From Anaerolineaceae bacterium UBA6073 (GTDB lineage Bacteria > Chloroflexota > Anaerolineae > Anaerolineales > Anaerolineaceae): a stretch of DNA of 41,371 nt. This document shows positions 7,400 through 14,613 of this stretch, in pieces. A program made the translations under genes and the position numbers. Positions within the stretch are counted from its first letter, which is position 1, and each line of letters begins with the position of its first letter. The notes beneath the pieces were generated by a model that was not told the origin of the DNA, did not search any database, and saw nothing but the letters and a program-made list of their open reading frames with translations. Location: NCBI GenBank assembly GCA_002436085.1, contig DIXT01000012.1:8543-49913 (forward strand). Direction: 5' to 3'.

Positions 7400-8443
7400 A
7401 TGGACAACACAAACCAGATCCCGGAAGCGTTAATTGCCCAGGCCAAGCAGGCTGTGCTGCGGGGCGACCGCGCGTCTGCAAAAGCGTTGGCGGAGCAAGC
7501 CCTGGAGCAGAATCCGCGCTCTGTGGGCGCCTTGCTCATCCTGGCCGGGGTTTCGGACGCGCAGGCTGGTGTGGCTTACCTAAAACAAGCCCTGGAGTTT
7601 GACCCCGGCAACCAAACCGCGCGGCAGGGCATGCTCTGGGCGGCGCGCGAACTGCGCAAAACACACGCCGCGGGTTGGACCCCGGAAAAACCACAAGCTC
7701 CCCAACCCAGGTTTACCCCTTTGGATAATTTCCGCCGCCGAAAACCCGGATTGTTAACAGCGCTGCTGCTGGTGGCGGTAGGCTTCCTGGTTTATGCGCT
7801 GTATGCCGTAGGCGGGTTTAGCCCGCGCGTGGTTACCGCAGGCAGGCAGTTTGCGCTATATGAATCGACTTCCCTGGTTAAGCCCAGCCTCACCCCTACC
7901 ATTACACCCACGCCAACCCAAACGCCCACGCCTACTCCGACCCTGACCCCCACGCCCACCCCGACCTCCACGTCGACCCCCACATCAACTCCGACGCCAA
8001 GCCCCACCGAAGTGCCAGAGGTCATCATCACTTATGTTCCGGAGGAAGAGCTTCCGACCGAGGTCTGGCAGCCGCCAGAAGAGCCGGAAGGCACGCGCTG
8101 GATTGACGTGGACCTGGGAGACCAGATGCTATACGCTTATGTCGATAACACCGCGGTAGCTTCTTTCCTGGTATCCACCGGATTGCCCAACACCCCCACG
8201 CCCACCGGAAGGTTCTACGTGTGGGTTAAGCTTTTGTTTGACGACATGCGGGGACCGGGTTATTATTTACCGGATGTTCCTTACACAATGTACTTTTACG
8301 AAGGGTACGGAATCCACGGAACGTACTGGCACAGTAATTTTGGCAACCCGATGAGCCACGGCTGCATTAACATGGAAACGGGTGATGCCGGATGGCTGTT
8401 TAACTGGGCTTACGTGGGCATTCTGGTAAATATTCATAATTAA
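7400..8443 (+). CDS. TPR / membrane / L,D-transpeptidase (YkuD) protein
   Basis: The 347-residue protein has a TPR-like cytoplasmic N-terminus (residues 5-80), a membrane helix (about 113-135), a low-complexity Pro/Thr linker (about 157-205, TPTPTP-type repeats) and a YkuD domain (about 233-347). The catalytic signature is intact: HGTYWHSN then SHGCIN with the nucleophilic cysteine. Such enzymes form 3-3 cross-links or attach proteins to peptidoglycan using a penicillin-insensitive cysteine mechanism. The linker probably spans the wall. Its stop codon TAA shares a base with the ATG of the next gene. Confidence 0.9.
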   Translation: MDNTNQIPEALIAQAKQAVLRGDRASAKALAEQALEQNPRSVGALLILAGVSDAQAGVAYLKQALEFDPGNQTARQGMLWAARELRKTHAAGWTPEKPQAPQPRFTPLDNFRRRKPGLLTALLLVAVGFLVYALYAVGGFSPRVVTAGRQFALYESTSLVKPSLTPTITPTPTQTPTPTPTLTPTPTPTSTSTPTSTPTPSPTEVPEVIITYVPEEELPTEVWQPPEEPEGTRWIDVDLGDQMLYAYVDNTAVASFLVSTGLPNTPTPTGRFYVWVKLLFDDMRGPGYYLPDVPYTMYFYEGYGIHGTYWHSNFGNPMSHGCINMETGDAGWLFNWAYVGILVNIHN

Positions 8444-9474
8444 TGGACTTTTTTACACAAAAATTTACACGCAGAGAATTTCTGAAATTGATGGGACTTG
8501 GCGCGGTAGCTGTCGCACTGCCCAACAGCCTGGTCAAGGCCGCCTTAACGGATTTTTCCGAAGGCTCCTGGGTGAGAATTACCCGCTACCGGCTGTATGT
8601 ATTCGCGGAGGCCAGCGAAAAATCCAAAGTCCAGGACCTGCTGAAGTTTGACCAGCTTGTGCAAATCAAGGACACCTTAACTGTCAAGGACAGCAAAGGC
8701 AAGGAGCATCCCTGGCTGAAGATTGGCGAGGACGCGTACATCCAGCCGGTGTTTGTGCAGTATGTGGAAACCCACCGCAATGTCAGCACTGTCCCTATCC
8801 CGGAAGGCGGATGCCTGGGGGAAATTACCGTGCCCTCGATTGATGCCTACTATAAGCCGCGCGGGACTTTTGCCAAGCGCCACTATTATTATTCCTCCAC
8901 GCATTGGGTGCGCAGCCGCGTATACGACGAGTTCGGCGTGCCCTGGTATGAGCTGCCTGATGATATGAACGGAGCTTCGTACTTCGTCCGGGCTTACGCT
9001 GTGCGTCTGGTGCCCGCGGAAGAGCTGACCGCGATATCGCCGGAAGTCCCGCCAGATCAGAAGCGCATCAAATTGGACCTGAAAACCGAGACGGTCACCG
9101 CCTACGAATACGATAAGGAAGTCTTCAGCACGCTGGTCTCCACCGGGTTAGCGGAAGGCTCCACCCCTTTGGGGACCTTTAAGACCCACCGCAAACGCCC
9201 CTACCGCCGCATGGTGCTCCAGTCAGGCGACAGAAACGTGGATTACGACCTGCCGGGCGTGCCGTGGGTGAGCTACATCACCATGAGCGGCGTGGCTTTT
9301 CACGGCGCTTATTGGCACTCCAACTGGGGCTACCGCATGAGCAACGGCTGCATCAACATGCGTTCGCCCGACGCCAAGTGGCTGTACCGCTGGTGCAACC
9401 CGACCGTCCCGGCCGACGTGGAGTATCTCGTCGGAGAAACCGGCACGCGCGTGGACGTCGTTTACGAGATGTAG
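8443..9474 (+). CDS. Tat-exported L,D-transpeptidase with SH3-like region
   Basis: The N-terminus carries a twin-arginine-type signal (RREFLKLMGLGAVAVALPNS, residues 10-29), so the enzyme is probably exported folded. Residues about 45-200 (WVRITRYRLYVFAEASEKSKVQDLL and the matching SIDAYYKPRG...HWVRSRVYDEFGVPWYEL) look like two SH3-type wall-binding repeats. A YkuD domain follows (about 208-343) with HGAYWHSN and SNGCINM, which holds the catalytic cysteine; note Asn where the sibling has His (SHGCIN). The start overlaps the previous stop by one base (TAATG). Tandem transpeptidases with different export routes suggest division of labour. Confidence 0.9.
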   Translation: MDFFTQKFTRREFLKLMGLGAVAVALPNSLVKAALTDFSEGSWVRITRYRLYVFAEASEKSKVQDLLKFDQLVQIKDTLTVKDSKGKEHPWLKIGEDAYIQPVFVQYVETHRNVSTVPIPEGGCLGEITVPSIDAYYKPRGTFAKRHYYYSSTHWVRSRVYDEFGVPWYELPDDMNGASYFVRAYAVRLVPAEELTAISPEVPPDQKRIKLDLKTETVTAYEYDKEVFSTLVSTGLAEGSTPLGTFKTHRKRPYRRMVLQSGDRNVDYDLPGVPWVSYITMSGVAFHGAYWHSNWGYRMSNGCINMRSPDAKWLYRWCNPTVPADVEYLVGETGTRVDVVYEM

Positions 9475-9548
9475 AGCCTTTGCATCTTTTGTTAATCTCT
9501 TTTTTATACGCGACTGCTATACTAATTTAGAGACAAGTATCAGAAAGG

Positions 9549-9974
9549 ATGCCTGTGAATAAGGCTGTATTTGAAGGTTTGGTATACGACCCATCTGGCA
9601 ACCTGTTGAGCGTAGATTACGTCGGCAGCGAAGCCGTTTACATTCTGAACGATGATGGTTTTTTGCGCCACATTCCCGCCGCGAATGTGGATCGGCAGAT
9701 TTGGGACGTGCTGACTGCTCCTCTGGAAGGAAACGAGGACGCGATAAGCGCGCAAGCCGCCAAGATGCTCGGTCAGGAAGATATTTTCAGCATTGCGGTC
9801 ATTCGCAGCCAACTGGAAAACAAAGACAAGCAATTTGAGGCGGTTCAGGCTTCCGGTTTACCAGAAGACGCGCGCGCTTACCTGGGTATGGTCGGTTTCC
9901 GCATTACGGTGGACCTGCACGGCGAGGTGATAGACGTCCATCAACCGGGAATTATCGAAGAAGGCGGCGATTAA
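9549..9974 (+). CDS. Conserved hypothetical protein (141 aa)
   Basis: I do not recognise the family. The protein is soluble, acidic, without signal peptide or membrane segment. The N-terminal half (FEGLVYDPSGNLLSVDYVGSEAVYILNDDGFLRHIPAANVDRQIWDVL) has the look of a small beta-barrel or beta-sandwich, and the second half (SIAVIRSQLENKDKQFEAVQ...ARAYLGMVGFRITVDLHGEVIDV) is helical then beta. An AGAAAGGA ribosome site precedes the ATG and a TATACT box lies about 26 bases upstream. It sits 39 bases before the thioredoxin-TPR gene and is probably co-transcribed. Coding is likely from length, ribosome site and codon use. Confidence 0.65.
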   Translation: MPVNKAVFEGLVYDPSGNLLSVDYVGSEAVYILNDDGFLRHIPAANVDRQIWDVLTAPLEGNEDAISAQAAKMLGQEDIFSIAVIRSQLENKDKQFEAVQASGLPEDARAYLGMVGFRITVDLHGEVIDVHQPGIIEEGGD

Positions 9975-10013
9975 AAGGCAGGGCTCTGATAAAATTAGAG
10001 ATAGAGAGCCGCG

Positions 10014-10844
10014 ATGACAGACGATTACATCATTGACGTAAGCGACGAAAGCTTTGAGCTTGAGGTCGTAAACTATTCGGCCCAGGTGCCGGTGGTGATG
10101 GACTTTTGGGCGCCCTGGTGCATCCCTTGCCGGGTGCAGTCGCCGCAGCTTGCCAGGCTGGCTCAGGAAGCCGAAGGCGCCTTTCGGCTGGCGCGCGTCA
10201 ACGTGGATGAACAAACCAAACTGGCCGAACGCCTGAAGGTGAAAAACGTCCCCGCCGTGAAAGCCTTCGTGGACGGTAGGGTTGTTTCGGAATTCACGGG
10301 CGTGCTCTCGGAACCCAACCTGCGCCAGTTTATCCACAATCTGCTGCCCGACAGCGGCGACCTGCTGCTGGAGAAAGGCAAGAGCCTGATCCTGTTGGGG
10401 GACTTCGCCGAGGCGGAAGAAGCCCTCGGGCGCTTTGTGAGCGGAAACCCGCGTCATCCTGGCGGCATTCTGGCGCTGGCTCGGCTGATGCTCATCCAGG
10501 GGAAAGCTCGGGAAGCCAAAATTCTGCTGGCAAGCTTTCCCGCCAGTCACGAATTCAACGCCGCTCAGCAGCTCAAACCCGTTGTGCAAGCCTTCCTGTG
10601 GCTGGATACCGTGCGTGAAGCTCCGCAGGACGCGCTGGAAGCTGCCTATCGCAACAGCCTTAAGCTGGCGCGCAGCGGAAAAATCCCGCTCGCGCTGGAC
10701 GGCTTTCTGGATATTCTGCGCAAGGACAAAGAATACCGCGACGACGAGGTGCGGGAAGTGTACCTCGGGCTGCTGGAGGTTTTGGGAGAAGCGCATCCGG
10801 AGGTGCGCCAATACCGGGCGGATCTTACGAACGTGTTGTTCTAA
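10014..10844 (+). CDS. Thioredoxin-TPR protein (CnoX/YbbN-like)
   Basis: Residues 1-110 form a thioredoxin domain with the active site WAPWCIPC (Cys36 and Cys39); the CIPC dipeptide differs from the CGPC of thioredoxin 1. Residues 115-276 are helical TPR-like repeats (ILLGDFAEAEEALGRFVSGNPRHPGGILALARLML). This order and length (276 residues) match CnoX/YbbN, chaperone-redox proteins that hold substrates for GroEL or DnaK. E. coli CnoX has a SxxC site; here both cysteines are present, as in Caulobacter CnoX, so reductase activity is possible. A strong terminator follows. Confidence 0.85.
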   Translation: MTDDYIIDVSDESFELEVVNYSAQVPVVMDFWAPWCIPCRVQSPQLARLAQEAEGAFRLARVNVDEQTKLAERLKVKNVPAVKAFVDGRVVSEFTGVLSEPNLRQFIHNLLPDSGDLLLEKGKSLILLGDFAEAEEALGRFVSGNPRHPGGILALARLMLIQGKAREAKILLASFPASHEFNAAQQLKPVVQAFLWLDTVREAPQDALEAAYRNSLKLARSGKIPLALDGFLDILRKDKEYRDDEVREVYLGLLEVLGEAHPEVRQYRADLTNVLF

Positions 10845-10850
10845 AAAGTA

Positions 10851-10880
10851 AAACCTCGCTGGAACCAAGCGAGGTTTTTG
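10851..10880 (+). terminator. Intrinsic terminator after the CnoX-like gene
   Basis: AAACCTCGCT (10851-10860) pairs with AGCGAGGTTT around a 7-base loop and is followed by a T-run, 7 bases after the stop codon. The minus-strand FAD-oxidoreductase remnant ends just beyond it. Confidence 0.88.
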
Positions 10881-10903
10881 ATTTATTTACGTGCGGTGCG
10901 CTG

Positions 10904-11026
10904 TTATGGTTGTCGCCCCAAGGATTTGAGGGCTTTATCCGCGGCAAGTTTGCCTTCCGTTCTTTGCAGCGGTCAGCCCGGCCATCCCCCCCTGACAATG
11001 GTCACATCGTAATCCTGCTTACGCAT
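10904..11026 (-). pseudogene. Remnant of an FAD-dependent oxidoreductase
   Basis: On the minus strand an ATG at 11026 overlaps the end of the CrtI-like gene by 8 bases and starts MRKQDYDVTIV, the classic first strand of an FAD/NAD Rossmann fold. The frame then reads RGGWPG and stops at TGA. Shifting one base in the run of seven G gives GGMAGLTAAK, the expected dinucleotide loop. In the original frame, after the TGA, the sequence EGKLAADKALKSLGRQP ends with TAA, like the C-terminal helix of such enzymes. The whole element is 41 codons, so a normal 400-600 residue gene has lost its middle. It once formed a translationally coupled pair with its neighbour. Confidence 0.6.
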
Positions 11027-12887
11027 GCGCGTTCCCGCTTTGGTTCAGCAGGTAAGCCATCACCGCGCGGATTTCGACCGGCTCGCCGTGGGTTATGTTC
11101 AAAACGCAGCCGTCCTCCGCCTGTCTGAGCGCGTCTTGTGAAGAGCCTGTCTTTACGGTAATTTCGGCAGCGATTTTCCGGGCACCGACGAAGTTTCCCA
11201 CGCTCACCCGCCGCAGCATGCCTCGGAAATCAAGCGCGTTGCCCGGAGAACAACGGGGGTTTTCGCAGAACTCGCAGCGGAAGGCGGCGCGCATAATTGC
11301 TTGCTGTTCCGCGGGAAAATCAGCAAACAAGCGGTCCTGCGTGAAGGGTTTTTCGACGATGCGGACGTAGTTGGGCATTCCCGGATGGAATTTGAAGGGC
11401 GTGAGCCCGCGCTTTTTCAACACCGCGTTGGCAGCGCTGATGCCTGAGGTGGTCACCGAAGGGGTGCCGGTGCCCTGCACAGTGGATTCGCCGCAGCAGA
11501 AAAGGGTATCCCACTCCGTGCGGGTGTGCAGGCGCTTCAGGACGTGCTGCCCAAGCATTTGCTTTGGCCCAGCTACCGCGCCGCCGTTCTTCAGGCAGTA
11601 GCGTTCTATTGTGCGCGGCGTGGCAACTTCCGTAAAACGCATCCCGGCGCGGAAACCCGAGAAGCGCCGTTCCAGGACTTCTGTTAGGCGCTCCACTTCG
11701 CGGACTTTCTTTTGCTGGTATTCCTCTGCGCTTAGTCCCTCCCAGACTTCAAAGGTCGGACCGATGGCTGCCACGGTATGGTACTGCGGTGGGCAGAGGG
11801 TATGGTCGTCGATGCTGAAGATGTACGCGGTCACTTCGCTTTCATCCAGTTTGTCCGGGTTGCCCACCAGCATCTCAATCGGCGCGGTATCCTCCGGGAT
11901 AACCGCCTTATCCACCAGGGCGTAGAGCACGACGCTGGGATAGGTGGGTACCTGGCTTTTGGCCCACTGCCGGCGGGCGGCTGTAGTTTGCGTCGGGTCG
12001 AGCAGTTTGCCGTACAGGTTCCAGACCGTGCCGGAATATATGATGTCATCAGCGAAGAGCTGCCTGCCGTCCGTCAGTTCCACGCCGCAGGGCTTGCCGT
12101 CCTTAAACAGGATGTGCGCGACTTCGGCTTCGGGCAGCATTTCGCCGCCGTTTTCCTCAATGACTTTTTCCAGTTTGCCGGGTAGGAAGATCGTGGAGCC
12201 GGCCGGGTAGAAACTGCCGCCGACGTGATTATCCACGAACATCACGCTGGCAAGCACCGCAGGCGCCTCTGCGACGGTGGCGTAGCAGTAGGTGGAGGTG
12301 AGCTTATCAAAAAACTTGACAATCTCAGGATCCTTGAAATACTTCCCTAGCAGACTGCCAGCGCCTTTATTCAGGTAGCTGAAGAAGCGCAGGAAGGATA
12401 TGGGGTGTTTGCGCAGTGCCGGCAAAGACTCCTTCGGGTCAGTTTCATCGGCGCTGGTGTAGCTTGGGTTTTCCACCATCACGTGTTGGTACATACGCAG
12501 CAAGTCGTGATAAAAGCGGCGGATGTTTGTGGCTTCGTTTGGAAACAAATCCGAAAGTTCGAGGATAAACTGATCGACATCGGCAAAGAAGCGGATACGC
12601 CGGCCTTTAAAATTCACCACGTACAGCAAATCGTGGCGAATCATATCGATGGGCTCTTCCAGACAGTTGAACAAGAAACGGTGGGAGTTATAACCGTGCT
12701 CGCCAAAGCCGCAGAGCATGGCCGAACCCTGGTCAAAGATGATCCCGTCGCGCTTGAAAATGCCGCAAGAGCCGCCCGGATTGTAGCTTTTATCAATTAC
12801 CAGCACCCGCAGCCCGCGTTTGGAAAGCAGGCTGGCCGCAGATAATCCGGACAAGCCGGCGCCGATCACGATGACGTCGTAAGAAAT
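11019..12887 (-). CDS. CrtI/CrtISO-like FAD oxidoreductase with C-terminal Cys-cluster domain
   Basis: The protein starts with a dinucleotide-binding motif (DVIVIGAGLSGLSAASLLSKRG, then VLVIDK) and resembles the phytoene desaturase / carotenoid isomerase / all-trans-retinol saturase group, ending that core with GESTVQGTGTPSVTTSGISAANAVL. About 110 extra residues follow, containing CEFCENPRCSPGNAL and GNFVGARKIAAE, reminiscent of the Fe-S-binding N-terminal domain of GltD-type subunits. No ATG, GTG or TTG gives a complete first strand: the in-frame TAG upstream is followed only by ATT at 12887, spaced 7 bases from GAGG. A GTG at 12869 would delete the first strand and has no ribosome site. I therefore prefer ATT (622 residues). 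Substrate unknown. Confidence 0.8.
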   Translation of the reverse strand: MSYDVIVIGAGLSGLSAASLLSKRGLRVLVIDKSYNPGGSCGIFKRDGIIFDQGSAMLCGFGEHGYNSHRFLFNCLEEPIDMIRHDLLYVVNFKGRRIRFFADVDQFILELSDLFPNEATNIRRFYHDLLRMYQHVMVENPSYTSADETDPKESLPALRKHPISFLRFFSYLNKGAGSLLGKYFKDPEIVKFFDKLTSTYCYATVAEAPAVLASVMFVDNHVGGSFYPAGSTIFLPGKLEKVIEENGGEMLPEAEVAHILFKDGKPCGVELTDGRQLFADDIIYSGTVWNLYGKLLDPTQTTAARRQWAKSQVPTYPSVVLYALVDKAVIPEDTAPIEMLVGNPDKLDESEVTAYIFSIDDHTLCPPQYHTVAAIGPTFEVWEGLSAEEYQQKKVREVERLTEVLERRFSGFRAGMRFTEVATPRTIERYCLKNGGAVAGPKQMLGQHVLKRLHTRTEWDTLFCCGESTVQGTGTPSVTTSGISAANAVLKKRGLTPFKFHPGMPNYVRIVEKPFTQDRLFADFPAEQQAIMRAAFRCEFCENPRCSPGNALDFRGMLRRVSVGNFVGARKIAAEITVKTGSSQDALRQAEDGCVLNITHGEPVEIRAVMAYLLNQSGNAHA

Positions 12888-12933
12888 AGGCTATCCTCTT
12901 CGTTATTCTGTTTTAAGCGCGGCGCTTGCCGGT

Positions 12934-13983
12934 CTAAAGTTGACCATCCTGAGGCGGCGTCCAGGGTTTGGTTTCCTCAGAAAGTTCTTGCGAATCGATT
13001 ACGTCCGTCGGCGTAAGGCTCTCGGCAACCGCACCGGCTTCAGGCTCCACCGTGGGTTCCACTTCCGGGGCGGGCTCTGGTTCGAGCGCCGGCTCGGGCG
13101 GGGCAACGGGTCCGGGCATCGGCAAAGGTTCGGGGCTTAGGGCAGGGATGGGCTCCGGGATGGGAGCGGGTTGGGGTTCGGGGGCAGCTTTCTTTTTGCC
13201 GAAAATCGCCATGAACAGCGCCACCACCAACAGCACCAGACAGGCGGTTACCGCGATGATAACCGCGAGGTATTTACCATCGAAACCGGCTGGCGCGGGA
13301 ATAAGGTGTTTATAGAGAATGCCCAGGTATGCCCAGATCGGGACCAGGCCATAAGCCACATCGCGGTTCAGAATGGTGGTAAGCCCGGCGATGAGCGTAC
13401 CCACGAGGAGGATTACCACGGTCCAGAAAGCCGGCTGAAGGCCAAGCCCGTCCCAGCCAATTTCTACCAGGGCGGTGGTCACATTGGCAATAGTGGCAAC
13501 CGTAATCCACCCGAAGTAAACGCTGAAGGGAACCCGCACCAGCAGCTTTTCCTTGCGGGTGACGGCGCCTTTTCGCAGAATGAGCGCAATGATAATCAGG
13601 CACAGCAGGATGACCAGCATCGGGATGTTGGACCACACAATCTGCTCGTAGTGCCACAGAAAAATCCACACCGCGTTGGCAAGGGAGGATATGCCGAAGA
13701 AAACATTGACCTTAGCCAGCAGCTTCGAGTTGTCGGCTTCATTTTTACCGCGCAGCAGCCCCATCTGATAGAGCGTGTACAGCAGCAACAGGAGGTAAAT
13801 CACGCCCCAGATGATGAAGGTTTCGCCAGCAGGAGCGAACAGGTTCGGGCGGCTGTCGGAGATATCGCCGGTAAGCTTGCCGTTGATGGGCAGGATGTTC
13901 GCCAGGGCGTTCACCACGACCATAATGAGATATGTAACCAGAGCGAAGAAATTGTGAAACTTAAGTTTGGGTTTGGCTTCCAT
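12934..13983 (-). CDS. TspO/MBR-like membrane protein with long acidic Pro-rich tail
   Basis: The start at 13983 (MEAKPKLKFHNFFALVTYL) has AAAGG upstream; a start 30 bases earlier is possible. Hydrophobic helices occupy roughly residues 12-35, 52-75, 85-110, 115-140, 150-175, 180-205, 210-230 and 235-260. The pattern NILPINGKLTGDISDSRPNLFAPAGETFIIWGVIYLLL is like TspO/MBR-related 'tryptophan-rich sensory protein' homologues of larger size. The last 80 or so residues are a low-complexity tail of Pro, Glu and Ala with no hydrophobic segment. TspO proteins bind porphyrins; whether this long form does is unknown. Confidence 0.7.
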   Translation of the reverse strand: MEAKPKLKFHNFFALVTYLIMVVVNALANILPINGKLTGDISDSRPNLFAPAGETFIIWGVIYLLLLLYTLYQMGLLRGKNEADNSKLLAKVNVFFGISSLANAVWIFLWHYEQIVWSNIPMLVILLCLIIIALILRKGAVTRKEKLLVRVPFSVYFGWITVATIANVTTALVEIGWDGLGLQPAFWTVVILLVGTLIAGLTTILNRDVAYGLVPIWAYLGILYKHLIPAPAGFDGKYLAVIIAVTACLVLLVVALFMAIFGKKKAAPEPQPAPIPEPIPALSPEPLPMPGPVAPPEPALEPEPAPEVEPTVEPEAGAVAESLTPTDVIDSQELSEETKPWTPPQDGQL

Positions 13984-14136
13984 GAGTGCGCCTTTCTTGT
14001 CGGTTCTTGTCAATTTGGTAAGAATTGTTCGTTCCCCGGAGCTGAGTGCATGCTAAGCAAAAAGCTCTTGTATAATTTTACCCGAAAGGCTCAGCTCTGC
14101 AACAGTACGCGTCCATTTCCTGGGAAAACTGCAAGC

Positions 14137-14589
14137 CCACACAGATGGGACCACAATCATTTCTGCAAATGTAAAGTACTAATTCAAGCGCTCAAGGGCC
14201 GCGGTAGCGCCAGCGCGGTAGCAATTCACAACCGCCGCCGCAGGTTTATGGCCGAATAAACTTCCTTGATTACATGCCGCTTAGAACACGCGGTCTAACA
14301 AAGTGCACAGCGCCCCGTTTGGTCCTGCAAAATAGGCAGGGGAACCAACAATAATCCCATCAGCATTCACTATCGCCGCAATCAATGAATTACGCAAATC
14401 ATCCTGATAAACGCCGCGATTAGTCGCCGCGCAAGAGTCGCAGCCGATACAGCCGCGTACTTTCCGGGTCCCCAACTGAAATATTGTTGTCCCTGCCTGT
14501 TGTTTTTCTAAAACAGTTTCGATAACTTTCAGCGATTTGAGAGTGTTTCCAACTTTATGCGGGCTTCCGTTAATTAGTAGGATGTTCAT
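14137..14589 (-). pseudogene. Broken flavodoxin-like NADPH-dependent FMN reductase
   Basis: The open part (102 codons) begins MNILLINGSPHKVGNT, continues CIGCDSC and GIIVGSPAYFAG and stops at LLDRVF, TAA. It thus has the FMN-binding P-loop and the cysteine motif of iron-sulfur flavodoxin-type reductases but only about half the usual 180-200 residues. Reading on in the same frame recovers the missing part: LFGHKPAAAVVNCYRAGATAALERLN, then TAG, then YFTFAEMIVVPSVW. These match the expected continuation, so two nonsense codons (14281-14283 and a TAG about 36 codons later) interrupt an otherwise recognisable gene. Similarity seems lost beyond about 14137. Confidence 0.8.
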
Positions 14590-14613
14590 ACCCTCTCGTA
14601 GGTTATTTGAGAT

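Noticed and set aside
7910..8000. Repetitive ACGCC/CCCAC-type DNA as a satellite repeat
   Set aside because: It encodes the Thr/Pro linker of the L,D-transpeptidase; the repetition is explained by the protein sequence.
9982..10010. GGCTCT...AGAGCC hairpin before the CnoX-like gene as a terminator
   Set aside because: Only 6 base pairs with a long AT loop and no T-run; it overlaps the probable promoter and ribosome-binding region and may be chance.
10904..11026. In-frame TGA read as selenocysteine
   Set aside because: No SECIS-like hairpin placed after the TGA, the frame is only 41 codons, and the dinucleotide motif is out of frame, so decay explains it better.
13171..14259. 362-codon plus-strand frame opposite the TspO-like gene
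   Set aside because: Mirror of a recognisable membrane protein; the product is Gln/His/Asn-rich without domain similarity.
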